Positions 1-7,211 of a DNA stretch of 13,841 bases are shown here, piece after piece. Origin of the DNA: Bin5 sp034428435 (GTDB lineage: Bacteria; Chloroflexota; Anaerolineae; Caldilineales; Caldilineaceae). Numbering within the stretch: position 1 is the first letter of the stretch; every line of letters starts with the position of its first letter. Below the pieces are notes generated by a model. That model saw only the letters and a list, made by a program, of their open reading frames with translations, was not told the DNA's origin and searched no databases. Made by a program: the position numbers and the translations under genes. Location of the stretch: contig DAOUHY010000476.1 in the NCBI GenBank assembly GCA_034428435.1, positions 1-13,841 of the forward strand. Reading direction: 5' to 3'.

Positions 1-64
1 GCCCCATCCCCTGGCCGGCGCCGCTGACTATGGCAACCTGCTCCGCAAGCTCATATGAAGGCAT
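1..64 (-). CDS. SDR-family oxidoreductase, N-terminal fragment (runs off the left edge)
   Basis: Reading leftward from ATG at 64-62 gives MPSYELAEQVAIVSGAGQGMG. This is the first beta strand and glycine-rich NAD(P)-binding loop (GxxxGxG) of short-chain dehydrogenase/reductases, where the usual form is VAIVTGAGQGIG. Only 21 residues lie inside the window, so substrate and catalytic residues cannot be judged. The start is supported by a strong Shine-Dalgarno sequence, GGGAGGAG, at 79-72 on the minus strand, about 7 nt upstream. It is transcribed away from the parS site at 162-177. The family call rests on one motif but that motif is typical. Confidence 0.75.
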   Translation of the reverse strand, partial: MPSYELAEQVAIVSGAGQGMG

Positions 65-423
65 CGCTTATCTCCTCCCGCCACCTGAACCAATGGCCTG
101 TAGGTTTCGACGACTGTTCCGCAGCCGGCGAACAAGGACCGCAAAGCCCCCAACGGCCCCCTGTTTCACGTGAAACAACAACCCCGCCGCCGTAGTATAA
201 TCTTTACAGTCGTATGCAGCCACAGCAGTTCGACGGCACTGCCCGCGGGAGTAACCCCCGCTCAGTCCAATACGCCCGCGAATCTCAACGGACACATTCC
301 TTCACTGCGTCGCCTCTCTGATACGCAAGCAGTATATGGGCGCTTTGCCCCTCTCGCGCGAACCGCTGTCGACAGTTAAACGGTCCGGAGTGTTTATAAC
401 CGCTATACAAGACTGGAGAACCG
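65..423. other. Intergenic region between divergent genes
   Basis: This 359-bp region separates the leftward SDR gene from the rightward flavoprotein gene. It holds the parS site described separately, a TATAAT at 196-201 without a convincing -35 box, a perfect 10-bp palindrome CTGTCGACAG at 366-375, and AT-rich TATAAC (395-400) and TATACA (404-409) just before the flavoprotein. Any of these could be -10 boxes, but none has a well-spaced -35. The short open frames here overlap one another, have no ribosome-binding sites and look like chance. Confidence 0.5.
162..177. promoter_or_regulatory. parS: parS centromere-like site (ParB binding), exact consensus
   Basis: The sequence TGTTTCACGTGAAACA is a perfect 16-bp palindrome. 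It is identical to the parS consensus known from Bacillus subtilis and many other bacteria. ParB binds such sites, spreads on DNA with CTP and loads SMC near the replication origin. It lies in an intergenic region. No parA or parB is in the window, so function is inferred from the site alone. A second, near-identical site is at 13817-13832. Confidence 0.85.
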
Positions 424-1779
424 ATGCAGAAACAAATCGTCGTTATTGGGGGCGGGCCCGCCGGCGTCGAAGCGGCCGCCACAGCCGCCCCGTACGCCGC
501 CGCCGTCACCATCGTTTCCGAGCGCCCCATTGGTGCCTGGCATCAGCTCCTGCCCAGCCGGGTCTGGCTGACTGCCATTGACAACCTCTATGCCAGCCAG
601 GGGCCACCTGCCTCAGCGACGAAACGGTTGCCGGATATGAGCCGGTACTCTCTCTCCGAGGTACATGCACATGCAGACAGAATCGGCAGGCAGTGGAGCG
701 CGCAGCAAGCGCGTAAGCTGCAGGATCTCGGCGTGAAGTTCATCGAGGGCAAAGCCTCATTTCAGTCGCCAAGCCAACTGCTGATAGCAAGCGAGGCTGA
801 TGACGCTATCACGGTCGCGGCCGATGCATTCATTGTCGCCGCGGGTTCAACCCCATTCGTGCCGCCGACCCTGGCCCCGGACGGCAGACGGGTCTTCTCG
901 CCCGCCACAGCCCACAAAATGCCGCATCTGCCCGCAAGCATGATCGTGATCGGCGATGGCCCGACCGGCTTCGAATTCGTCCACATCTTCAGCGCACTCA
1001 ACATCGACGTGACCTGGCTTGTCTTGCCGGGAGGTCCCAGCTGCGCCATCGCACCGGACGCCGACCCATTCCTGATCGACATGCTTCTGCGCAGAGGCGT
1101 TCAGATCCGGCCAGGCGAGCCGGTTGCAGAGCTGAAACACTACGAGGATCACGTCGCAGCCGTGAAGCCGGACGGCTTACGCCATAAAGCGGAGATGGCC
1201 TTTGTAACCATCGGGAACCGGCCCAACGTCGCTCCGCTCAATCTGGAGGCCGCAGGCGTACACGTCGACGCCCGCGGATCTGTGCGCACTGATGGCTATG
1301 GACAAACAAACGTTGCGGGAATCTACGCGGCAGGCGACGCCCGACAGGTCAGAGCCGGAAGTGTCTCCATGGCCCATGCCCGCGTGGCTGCACTTCATGC
1401 CACCGGACAGGAGACGGAGCCATACGACGAGTCCTGTATGGTGATTCCATTCCTCTCCAATCCGCAGGTAGCGCAAGTAGGTGTACTTTCGGCTACCGAC
1501 GATTCGATTCGGAGCGTCCAGGTGGCAATGCAGTCCGCACTCAAAACGCATATCTCAGGCCACACGCAAGGCTTCTTGCGGCTGGCCTGGAACCGGGACA
1601 GGCAGGTGGTCGGAGGACTGGCCGTGGGCTATCAGGCCGCCGACGCCCTCGCTCCCGTGGCCGTGGCCATCAAGACAAAGACGACGATCGATACGCTCGC
1701 CTCCCTGTACGGCCCGCATCCCTCAATCAGTGAGCTGCCCTTCATGGCCGCACGCGCGGCCTGCCGCCAGGCGCTTTGA
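424..1779 (+). CDS. NAD(P)/FAD-dependent oxidoreductase, disulfide-reductase fold without redox cysteines
   Basis: The 451-residue protein has the full architecture of dihydrolipoamide dehydrogenase-type flavoproteins. There is an FAD-binding GGGPAG at residues 9-14 with acidic E33 at the end of strand 2. An NAD(P)-binding GDGPTG lies at 177-182, the second FAD motif IYAAGD at 300-305, and a C-terminal dimerisation domain with H432-P-S-I-S-E437 matching the family His-Glu pair. The active-site segment that is normally GGTCxxxxCxPSK reads GAWHQLLPSR at 37-46, so both redox cysteines are absent while the following Pro-Ser and a basic residue remain. It should bind FAD and probably NAD(P)H but cannot use the classical disulfide relay; its substrate is unknown. 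GGAG at 415-418 supports the ATG at 424. It appears monocistronic and converges on the sugar isomerase gene. Confidence 0.88.
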   Translation: MQKQIVVIGGGPAGVEAAATAAPYAAAVTIVSERPIGAWHQLLPSRVWLTAIDNLYASQGPPASATKRLPDMSRYSLSEVHAHADRIGRQWSAQQARKLQDLGVKFIEGKASFQSPSQLLIASEADDAITVAADAFIVAAGSTPFVPPTLAPDGRRVFSPATAHKMPHLPASMIVIGDGPTGFEFVHIFSALNIDVTWLVLPGGPSCAIAPDADPFLIDMLLRRGVQIRPGEPVAELKHYEDHVAAVKPDGLRHKAEMAFVTIGNRPNVAPLNLEAAGVHVDARGSVRTDGYGQTNVAGIYAAGDARQVRAGSVSMAHARVAALHATGQETEPYDESCMVIPFLSNPQVAQVGVLSATDDSIRSVQVAMQSALKTHISGHTQGFLRLAWNRDRQVVGGLAVGYQAADALAPVAVAIKTKTTIDTLASLYGPHPSISELPFMAARAACRQAL

Positions 1780-1851
1780 GCGCTGTCGCACAAAACTCAA
1801 ATCCACTTCCTGCACCTGGTCGGCCTGCCGGCGAAGACCTCACGGGATCGG

Positions 1852-1887
1852 AAAAAAGAACTGGCTGACGTCAGCCGCGTCAGCCAG
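1852..1887 (-). terminator. Rho-independent terminator of the lipoprotein/isomerase unit
   Basis: On the minus strand a perfect 10-bp stem (1887-1878 with 1870-1861, CTGGCTGACG against CGTCAGCCAG) with a 7-nt loop is followed at once by TTCTTTTTT (1860-1852). It lies 40 bp past the isomerase stop codon. On the plus strand the same hairpin has no T-run behind it, so it is oriented to stop leftward transcripts. Confidence 0.85.
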
Positions 1888-1927
1888 GAGTGAACGTTAT
1901 TGAGTTCTTGCCCTTTCGAAGGTGCTG

Positions 1928-2824
1928 CTATCCCCCGGCCCCGCGCTCGGCGCCGGCGATGCGATCCTGCAGGGCGGCCGTCTGCTCCATCTGTTTCATA
2001 AAGTGGATCGAGCTTGTAACCAGGGTCTTCCAGTCCGGCCTGGCCGGCACCGCATCGAGCGACAGATAGCCGCTGTACCCCATCGAATTCAGAGTCCGGA
2101 CCACCTGCAGAAAATCAATGTGCCCGGTTCCGGGCGCCTGCCGGTTGTTGTCCGCCAAATGAATCCCCATCAGGCTCTCCCCGGCCAGCCGCAACGTATC
2201 GGTCAGGGCGCCATCTTCGATATTGACGTGAAAGAAGTCGGCAAGCACACCCACGTTGTCCGCCCCGACCTCGTCCGCGACGCTCTTCGCCTCCACAATA
2301 CTGTTGAGGAAACCGGCATATCCCTCAAAGCGGTTGATCGGTTCAATCCCCACTCGGACACCACGCGGCGCCGCATATGCCCCGATTTCACGCGTCGATT
2401 TTACAAAGTTGCGCCGCAGTATAGGACGCGGCACGCTCGTGACCGGATATTCACTTTGGGGCGGGACCGCGGCAATCTCGATAAGAGGCGGCTCGTCGAG
2501 ACTGGCGGCCAGGTCGACGCACTTCTTGGTATAGCTTACTGCATAGCTGCGCACCGACTCATCACTGGACGCCAGATCGCGGACCTCCCCGGCGTGCCAA
2601 CCGCCCCAGGCGCAGATGAGCGCCGGTATCTTCAGACCCAGCGACGACGCCATCGACGCCACCTCATTGAACCGCTCTGGGTCTATCCGGTCCGGCTCCG
2701 CATCCAGATCGACGCCATCGTAGCCGGCGTCGGCCACTGTCTCCAGCACTTCTCGCGGCCTCTCCCAGACGTTGCCCCCATCGCTGGCCAGCGTGACCAG
2801 AATAACCGAGTAATTGTGTGCCAT
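1928..2824 (-). CDS. Sugar isomerase/epimerase-like TIM-barrel protein (AP_endonuc_2 family)
   Basis: The 298-residue protein resembles the xylose-isomerase-like TIM barrels that include D-tagatose 3-epimerase and hydroxypyruvate isomerase. Visible signatures are GIEPINRFEG with E161, LADFFHVNIED with D196 and H199, and GIHLADNNRQAPGTGHIDF with H222. These match three of the four metal ligands plus the active-site His of the epimerases. The fourth ligand position, normally Glu in a LSxE strand, is Asp here (LSLDA, D257), at the expected spacing. The substrate cannot be named; family members act on ketoses, inosose or hydroxypyruvate. ATG at 2824 has GGAGGG 7 nt upstream. It starts 17 nt after the PA14 lipoprotein stop, so the two are probably cotranscribed, and the terminator at 1852-1887 follows. 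No secretion signal is visible, so it should be cytosolic, unlike its surface-exposed partner. Confidence 0.82.
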   Translation of the reverse strand: MAHNYSVILVTLASDGGNVWERPREVLETVADAGYDGVDLDAEPDRIDPERFNEVASMASSLGLKIPALICAWGGWHAGEVRDLASSDESVRSYAVSYTKKCVDLAASLDEPPLIEIAAVPPQSEYPVTSVPRPILRRNFVKSTREIGAYAAPRGVRVGIEPINRFEGYAGFLNSIVEAKSVADEVGADNVGVLADFFHVNIEDGALTDTLRLAGESLMGIHLADNNRQAPGTGHIDFLQVVRTLNSMGYSGYLSLDAVPARPDWKTLVTSSIHFMKQMEQTAALQDRIAGAERGAGG

Positions 2825-2841
2825 GGCGCGGCCCTCCGTCG

Positions 2842-4503
2842 CTATCCGGACTCATTGTCTGGTGGTTGCACTGTTGGCGTCGCCGTCGGTTCTCCCCCCT
2901 CATCGGGTGGCGGGGGAGAGTCCTCATCCGGCGTGTTGGTCGGGGTCGGCGTCTCCGTGGGAACCGGTACCGGTGTCTCAGTTGGCGTCTCGGTTGGCGT
3001 CTCCGTGGGAGCCAGTTCCGGCGTCTCCGTCGGTGTCGGCGTCTCAGCAGGCGCCGTTTCCGGCGTATTGGTTGGCACCGGCGTCTCAGTGGCCGTCGGT
3101 GCCAGCTCTACAGTCGGCGTCGGCGTCGCCGTAGGCGTTGGCGCCAGCTGCCACCAGAAGCCGACCCGTGCCACGCCGGAACTCTCAAAGAATTCAACCT
3201 GCAGGGCGCGCTCACCGCCAGGCAGCGTCACGTCGACATTGACTGTACGGTCGGCCCCATCCCTCCATTCGTCCAGAATCACCTGACTGTCCAGGTAGAC
3301 GCGGGCGCCGTCATCCATCCGCAGGAAGAAGCGATAGGTGCCGGGCTCAAAGGAGACGCGCCGCTGCCAGCGAGCTGAAAAATGATCGGCCGGCAGGTTG
3401 GCCGCAGGTCGCCCCTCGCCCCAGTTGAAATCGATCTGCGGCTCGTCCCGCACCAGCACAGGATTCCCCTGAAGCTCTCGGTTGCCGAAGTACTCACCCT
3501 TCCAGCCGCTGAACGAGTCGTTGCGTTCCCACCAGAACCGCATCAGCGCCACGCCCGTGCGCTCAAAGTAGTCCACTTGGATGGTGTGAAACCCTGTACT
3601 GAGGGGCACGTCAACCGTGTAGATACGCGCGGCGCCCTCTTCCCACTCATCCAACACGAGAGCGTTGTCGATATAGAGTCGGAAGCCGTCGTCGACTTCG
3701 ATGTTAAAGCGATAGATCCCCGCATCGAAGTTGAGCGTCCGCGTCCAACGAACGCTGAAATGGTCCCCGCCCAATCTGTTGTCCGCCGTTCCCTCGCCCC
3801 AATCAAAGAAGATCACCAGATCGTTGCGTGTGAAAAGCGCCGGTCCCGACTGGTTTGGATTGTTCCAGTAATCGCCCCGCCAGTCGGTGATGATGAGCGG
3901 CGTCGGCGTCGGGACAGGCGTGATCGTCGCTGTCGCCGACGGGGTAGGCGTCGGTATCGCCGTCAGTGTCGCCGTTGACGTGGGCGTTGCCGTGTCCGCC
4001 TGCTGCGCCGCCGTTGTTTCCGTCGTTGCCGTCACCTCGACGTCCTCGCCGGTCTGGAAGTGCGCGGTCGCCTCGTGCCGGCCATCCGACGTGTATGCAA
4101 GCACGATATGCGTGCCCGCTGCTAGCCAGCGCGGGCTGATCGGGTAAAGAAAACCCGTGCTGATCGTGCCCGCCGTGTCCGCCGTGCTCGCAGCCAGAAT
4201 ACCGCTGCGGCCGCGCTCATCGCGCAGCGCGATCAACACCAGGCTGCCCTCTGGCCAGTTTTCGCCCGTAACCTGCACATAAACGCCGGCAGAACCCGAG
4301 GTTGGCGCAATCGAAATGGCCGGTTCACCGCTCGCTACCTCGGCAACCGCTTGCGTCGGTACGCCTACCGGCGGAGTGTACCCCGTCGGGGTACAAGCGC
4401 TGAACACCAGCGCTATCAGGGCCAGAAGGCCGAGCCGAATTGGGGGGAAGTGTTGGACGACATGCCGGCGAGCAGTTCCTGAGGCGAGATATTCGGTCTT
4501 CAT
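2842..4503 (-). CDS. Surface lipoprotein with Ig-like domain, two PA14 domains and Thr/Pro-rich stalks
   Basis: The protein has 553 residues from the ATG at 4503. That start has AGGAGTG 8 nt upstream and places a signal peptide at the N-terminus; the frame stays open to another ATG at 4638, but that one lacks a ribosome-binding site. A hydrophobic run ends in the lipobox LVFSAC, with lipidation expected at C37. An IPT/Ig-like beta domain covers about 60-150, followed by a T/P-rich linker of about 155-205. Two PA14 domains follow at about 208-325 and 334-451, each with the DWGEG-like, DDG.R.YID and DEW segments typical of the fold. A roughly 100-residue TPTET tail ends the protein. PA14 domains commonly bind carbohydrate, and the stalks suggest display outside the cell. 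There is no C-terminal anchor. It is followed by the sugar isomerase gene, so a link to glycans is plausible but unproven. Confidence 0.85.
   Translation of the reverse strand: MKTEYLASGTARRHVVQHFPPIRLGLLALIALVFSACTPTGYTPPVGVPTQAVAEVASGEPAISIAPTSGSAGVYVQVTGENWPEGSLVLIALRDERGRSGILAASTADTAGTISTGFLYPISPRWLAAGTHIVLAYTSDGRHEATAHFQTGEDVEVTATTETTAAQQADTATPTSTATLTAIPTPTPSATATITPVPTPTPLIITDWRGDYWNNPNQSGPALFTRNDLVIFFDWGEGTADNRLGGDHFSVRWTRTLNFDAGIYRFNIEVDDGFRLYIDNALVLDEWEEGAARIYTVDVPLSTGFHTIQVDYFERTGVALMRFWWERNDSFSGWKGEYFGNRELQGNPVLVRDEPQIDFNWGEGRPAANLPADHFSARWQRRVSFEPGTYRFFLRMDDGARVYLDSQVILDEWRDGADRTVNVDVTLPGGERALQVEFFESSGVARVGFWWQLAPTPTATPTPTVELAPTATETPVPTNTPETAPAETPTPTETPELAPTETPTETPTETPVPVPTETPTPTNTPDEDSPPPPDEGGEPTATPTVQPPDNESG
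2895..3145 (-). repeat. Low-complexity Thr-Pro-Glu codon repeat in the lipoprotein tail
   Basis: On the plus strand this stretch is built from short variants of GGCGTCTCNGTNGG in tandem. Read on the minus strand they encode irregular TPTET and APTET repeats at the C-terminus of the PA14 lipoprotein. A second, shorter tract of the same kind lies near 3895-4020 and encodes the linker before the first PA14 domain. Such tracts are prone to length changes by slippage or recombination, with no frame loss when whole repeats change. Confidence 0.75.
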
Positions 4504-4688
4504 CCGGGCTTCACTCCTGGGCGAGCTGTTTGATGCGTTTTCGAGTCGTGATTTCAGCGCCGAGGCGGGCAGCAGACGAAACTGAGAAGAATATGATCTG
4601 AAGAAGAAACGAGCGCAGGCCGGAGTGTGTTCCCGCATACGCCGTTCATTGCGTAACTGTTTCGTTAAATTAGTGCGTGGTAACCGTC

Positions 4689-4704
4689 TGGTAGAATTAT
4701 ACCA
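4689..4704. promoter_or_regulatory. Divergent promoter: opposed extended -10 elements in one near-palindrome
   Basis: The plus strand reads TGGTAGAATTATACCA. Rightward it gives an extended -10 (TGG then TAGAAT at 4692-4697). Leftward it gives TGG then TATAAT (4701-4696), a perfect extended -10. No good -35 is seen for either, as expected for extended -10 promoters. The predicted rightward transcript starts near 4704, giving a short leader before the sigma-factor start at 4727. The leftward one has a leader of about 185 nt before the lipoprotein ATG at 4503. The two elements overlap, so occupancy should be mutually exclusive. Confidence 0.6.
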
Positions 4705-4726
4705 CTAAACTACAGGTGGAATACAG

Positions 4727-5977
4727 TTGCGGAAGAGTCGAAACGCAGAACTGTCGGCGGTACTGATGACTGACGGCGAGCTTGTACGCCGCGCCCAACA
4801 GGGTGAGCGCCAGGCATTTGATCAACTCATACTGCGCCATCAGCCCATCGCGCTCTCATTGGCGATTCGCATCGTCGGTGACCGCGAACGGGGCCTGGAG
4901 TTGACCCAGGAAGCCGTCCTGCATGCCTATCTCTCGCTGGACCGCCTGCGCAAACCGGACAGCTTTCGCGCCTGGCTGTGCGGCATCGTCGTCAATCTGT
5001 GCAAAAGCCACCTCCGCAGACCGCGCGTCGAAACTCTATCGCTCGACCTGCTCAGCGGCGGACGCAGCTTCGATTCGCTGCCCTTTCCCGACACCGCCCC
5101 GCAGCCGCACCAGGCCGCCGAGGCCAGAGAGACGCACTGCCTCATCCTGGCCGCCATCGCACAGCTGTCACCGCCCAACCGCGACGCCGTTCTTCTCTAC
5201 TACTTCGAGCAGTTGAGCGTGCGCGAGACCGCCGCTCTCCTCCAAATCAGCGTGCCCGCCGTCAAAGGCCGTCTGCACAAGTCCCGCCGCAAGCTGCGCG
5301 CCCAGTTGCGGCCGGCCTTCGCCGAATGGCAACCGAGACCAGCCGTTTCCCAGCAGACCAGGAGCAATCAGATGATCCCCGTTACCGTACTCGACATCGT
5401 GGTGCCGGATCCTGAAAAAGAGCCCAGAATAATGGTTCTTACGGAAGAAAGCAGGCGCCGCCTGCTCGCCATCTGGATTGGCCCTTTCGAAGCGGACGAC
5501 ATCGCCCTCAATCTGCTTGGGAAGAAGCTTCACCGGCCGATCACGTTCAGCTTTATGGCTAGTCTGCTCGACAAGGCTGGCGTGCTGATTGAATCAGTGT
5601 CGGTCTCCGCGCTGGAGAAGGATACCTTTTACGCGACCGTACACGCACGGCGCGGCGAAGAGAGCTTCACAATCGATGCCCGGCCCAGCGACGCCATTGC
5701 CCTCGCCCTGCGCACACAAAGCCCAATCTTCGCCGCCGCCGAAGTGATGGAGGCCGTCGCCTTCGATGTCCCCGCCGATATGGAGGTCGCACAGGGAAAG
5801 GGACTGAGCGATGTCTTAAGAATCGATCCTGCGGAGAAAGAGAGACGGATAAAGAAGATGGAGAAATGGGAAAGTATGTCACCCGAGGAGCGGAGTGAAG
5901 AAAGCCGCAAGAAACTGCTGACCCACCTCACTGAAGCGGGCACCCTGAGCCAGTACGGTGAGTCAGAGAACGGGTAA
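4727..5977 (+). CDS. ECF-like sigma-70 factor fused to a bifunctional nuclease (BFN/DUF151) domain
   Basis: The 416-residue product has two modules. Residues about 17-190 are a sigma factor: region 2 (AFDQLILRHQPIAL through FRAWLCGIVVNLCKSHLRR) and region 4 with a helix-turn-helix (LSVRETAALLQISVPAVKGR). From residue 216 comes a bifunctional DNase/RNase-type domain (COG1259/DUF151), with the hallmark ARPSDAIALALR, then a charged C-terminal helix. The frame is continuous. I prefer the TTG at 4727 because AGGTGG lies 7 nt before it and the predicted transcript starts near 4704; ATG at 4766 would give a typical sigma N-terminus beginning MTDGEL. At the module junction AGGAG (5360-5364) precedes ATG at 5372 by 7 nt, so a free 201-residue nuclease-like protein could also be made. 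No anti-sigma gene is adjacent. It is divergent from the PA14 lipoprotein and converges on carA with 19 bp between stops. Confidence 0.85.
   Translation: MRKSRNAELSAVLMTDGELVRRAQQGERQAFDQLILRHQPIALSLAIRIVGDRERGLELTQEAVLHAYLSLDRLRKPDSFRAWLCGIVVNLCKSHLRRPRVETLSLDLLSGGRSFDSLPFPDTAPQPHQAAEARETHCLILAAIAQLSPPNRDAVLLYYFEQLSVRETAALLQISVPAVKGRLHKSRRKLRAQLRPAFAEWQPRPAVSQQTRSNQMIPVTVLDIVVPDPEKEPRIMVLTEESRRRLLAIWIGPFEADDIALNLLGKKLHRPITFSFMASLLDKAGVLIESVSVSALEKDTFYATVHARRGEESFTIDARPSDAIALALRTQSPIFAAAEVMEAVAFDVPADMEVAQGKGLSDVLRIDPAEKERRIKKMEKWESMSPEERSEESRKKLLTHLTEAGTLSQYGESENG
5360..5374 (+). promoter_or_regulatory. Internal ribosome-binding site and ATG at the sigma/BFN junction
   Basis: AGGAG at 5360-5364 is followed 7 nt later by an in-frame ATG (5372-5374) that is exactly the first residue of the BFN domain (MIPVTVLDIVV). 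Spacing and sequence are those of an ordinary start site. Translation from here would yield a stand-alone 201-residue protein. It may be a relic of a separate gene whose upstream stop codon was lost, or a working second start. Confidence 0.5.
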
Positions 5978-5996
5978 ATGCCGCCTATTGCAGTTT

Positions 5997-7211
5997 TCAG
6001 CTGCCCGGCGAAAGACCGCCAACAGCCGGCTCCTCAACGCCCGATTTCCGTCTGCCCGCGTGGAACCGGTGCACAGTCTGCGCAAAGCGCGCGAACAACA
6101 GATCGGCGTCGTGCGGGCCCGGGCTGGCCTCCGGGTGATACTGCACACAGAAGACGGGCCGGTCAGTGAGCCGCATCCCCTCCAGCGTGCCGTCATTCAG
6201 ATTGAGATGCGTGACCTCCACGTTGTCCGGCAGCGTCTCCTGGTCGACTGCGTAATTGTGGTTCTGCGCCGTGATCTGAATGTTCGAGCTGTCCACGTCA
6301 CTGACCGGCTGGTTGCCGCCATGATGGCCGAACTTCAGCTTGAACGTCTCCGCCCCCAGCGCCAGGCCGATAATCTGGTGCCCCAGACAGATGCCGAACA
6401 TCGGCCGGCCGCTCTCCAATAGCCTCGCAACTGCCCTCGCCGCGTAGGGCACCCCGGCCGGGTCGCCCGGGCCGTTGCTGAGAAAGATCCCGTCCGGATC
6501 CAGGTCCAGTATCTCCTGCGCTGGCGTATCCGCCGGTACAACCGCCACCCGCAGGTTGTGGCTGGCCAGCCGCCGCAATATGTTGTGCTTCATCCCGAAA
6601 TCATAGGCAACCACCAGCGGCGAGGCCTGCTCGATCTCCTCCTCCCACGGTCCGGACGCAACTTCGCCCGAAGCCACCGGCGTCCATTCGCCCTCCGTCT
6701 CGGCGCTCCAGTAAAACGGCTCCTCACACGTCACCTCCTGCACCAGGTCGCGGCCGTCCAGCCCCTCCCAGCCGCGCGCGAGTTCGATCAGCTCCTCCTG
6801 CGTGTGGCTGCCGTCAGTGCACAGCGCGCCGTGCAGCACCCCCTCCTCACGCAGCAGCCGCGTCAGCGCCCGCGTATCCACCTGGCTGAGGCCGGGTATA
6901 CCATGCCGCTTGAGATAGCTCCCCAGGTTCTCATTCGCGCGCCAGTTGGACACAACCGGGCTGACCTCGCGCACGATGAACGCCGTCACCTGCGGCCGGT
7001 CGCTCTCCACGTCCTCCCGGTTCACGCCCGTATTGCCTACGTGGGGCACGGTCATGCACACCATCTGGCCGCGGTAGGACGGATCGGTCAACACCTCCTG
7101 GTACCCGGTCAGACTGGTATTGAAGACAACCTCCCCCACCACCGTCGTCCGCGCGCCGAAGCCTTCACCCTCGAAGATCCGGCCATTGGCCAGGGCAAGC
7201 AGGGCCCTCAC
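5997..7211 (-). CDS. carA: Carbamoyl-phosphate synthase small (glutaminase) subunit
   Basis: CarA hydrolyses glutamine and passes ammonia to CarB for carbamoyl phosphate, used for citrulline and pyrimidines. The N-terminal domain shows NTSLTGYQEVLTDPSYRGQ (31-49). The class I glutamine amidotransferase domain shows FLSNGPGDP, the nucleophile C275 in FGICLGHQ, and H359/E361 in QYHPEASPGPHD, so the triad is complete. I chose GTG at 7211 (404 residues) because GAGGAGGAA lies just upstream and the protein then starts with the usual (M)RALLALANGRIFEGEGFG; the frame stays open upstream through the end of argA. Its start overlaps the argA stop by 4 nt (GTGA), indicating translational coupling. The protein is slightly longer than usual, with about 25 extra residues at the C-terminus. 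carB is not in the window. It is the last gene of the arginine operon. Confidence 0.95.
   Translation of the reverse strand: MRALLALANGRIFEGEGFGARTTVVGEVVFNTSLTGYQEVLTDPSYRGQMVCMTVPHVGNTGVNREDVESDRPQVTAFIVREVSPVVSNWRANENLGSYLKRHGIPGLSQVDTRALTRLLREEGVLHGALCTDGSHTQEELIELARGWEGLDGRDLVQEVTCEEPFYWSAETEGEWTPVASGEVASGPWEEEIEQASPLVVAYDFGMKHNILRRLASHNLRVAVVPADTPAQEILDLDPDGIFLSNGPGDPAGVPYAARAVARLLESGRPMFGICLGHQIIGLALGAETFKLKFGHHGGNQPVSDVDSSNIQITAQNHNYAVDQETLPDNVEVTHLNLNDGTLEGMRLTDRPVFCVQYHPEASPGPHDADLLFARFAQTVHRFHAGRRKSGVEEPAVGGLSPGS

Noticed and set aside
2818..3978. Long plus-strand open frames opposite the isomerase and lipoprotein
   Set aside because: They are shadows of high-GC minus-strand genes; their products are Arg/Val/Ser-rich low-complexity reading of the repeat tract.
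4504..4638. Longer N-terminus of the PA14 lipoprotein from ATG 4638
   Set aside because: The extra 45 residues would put a polar segment before the signal peptide and have no ribosome-binding site; ATG 4503 has a good one.
4670..4726. tRNA gene on the minus strand (TAGTTTAGTGGTATAATTCTACC looks like a D-arm)
   Set aside because: The string resembles a tRNA D-arm, but no acceptor, anticodon or T-arm pairing follows. The match is explained by the -10 element.
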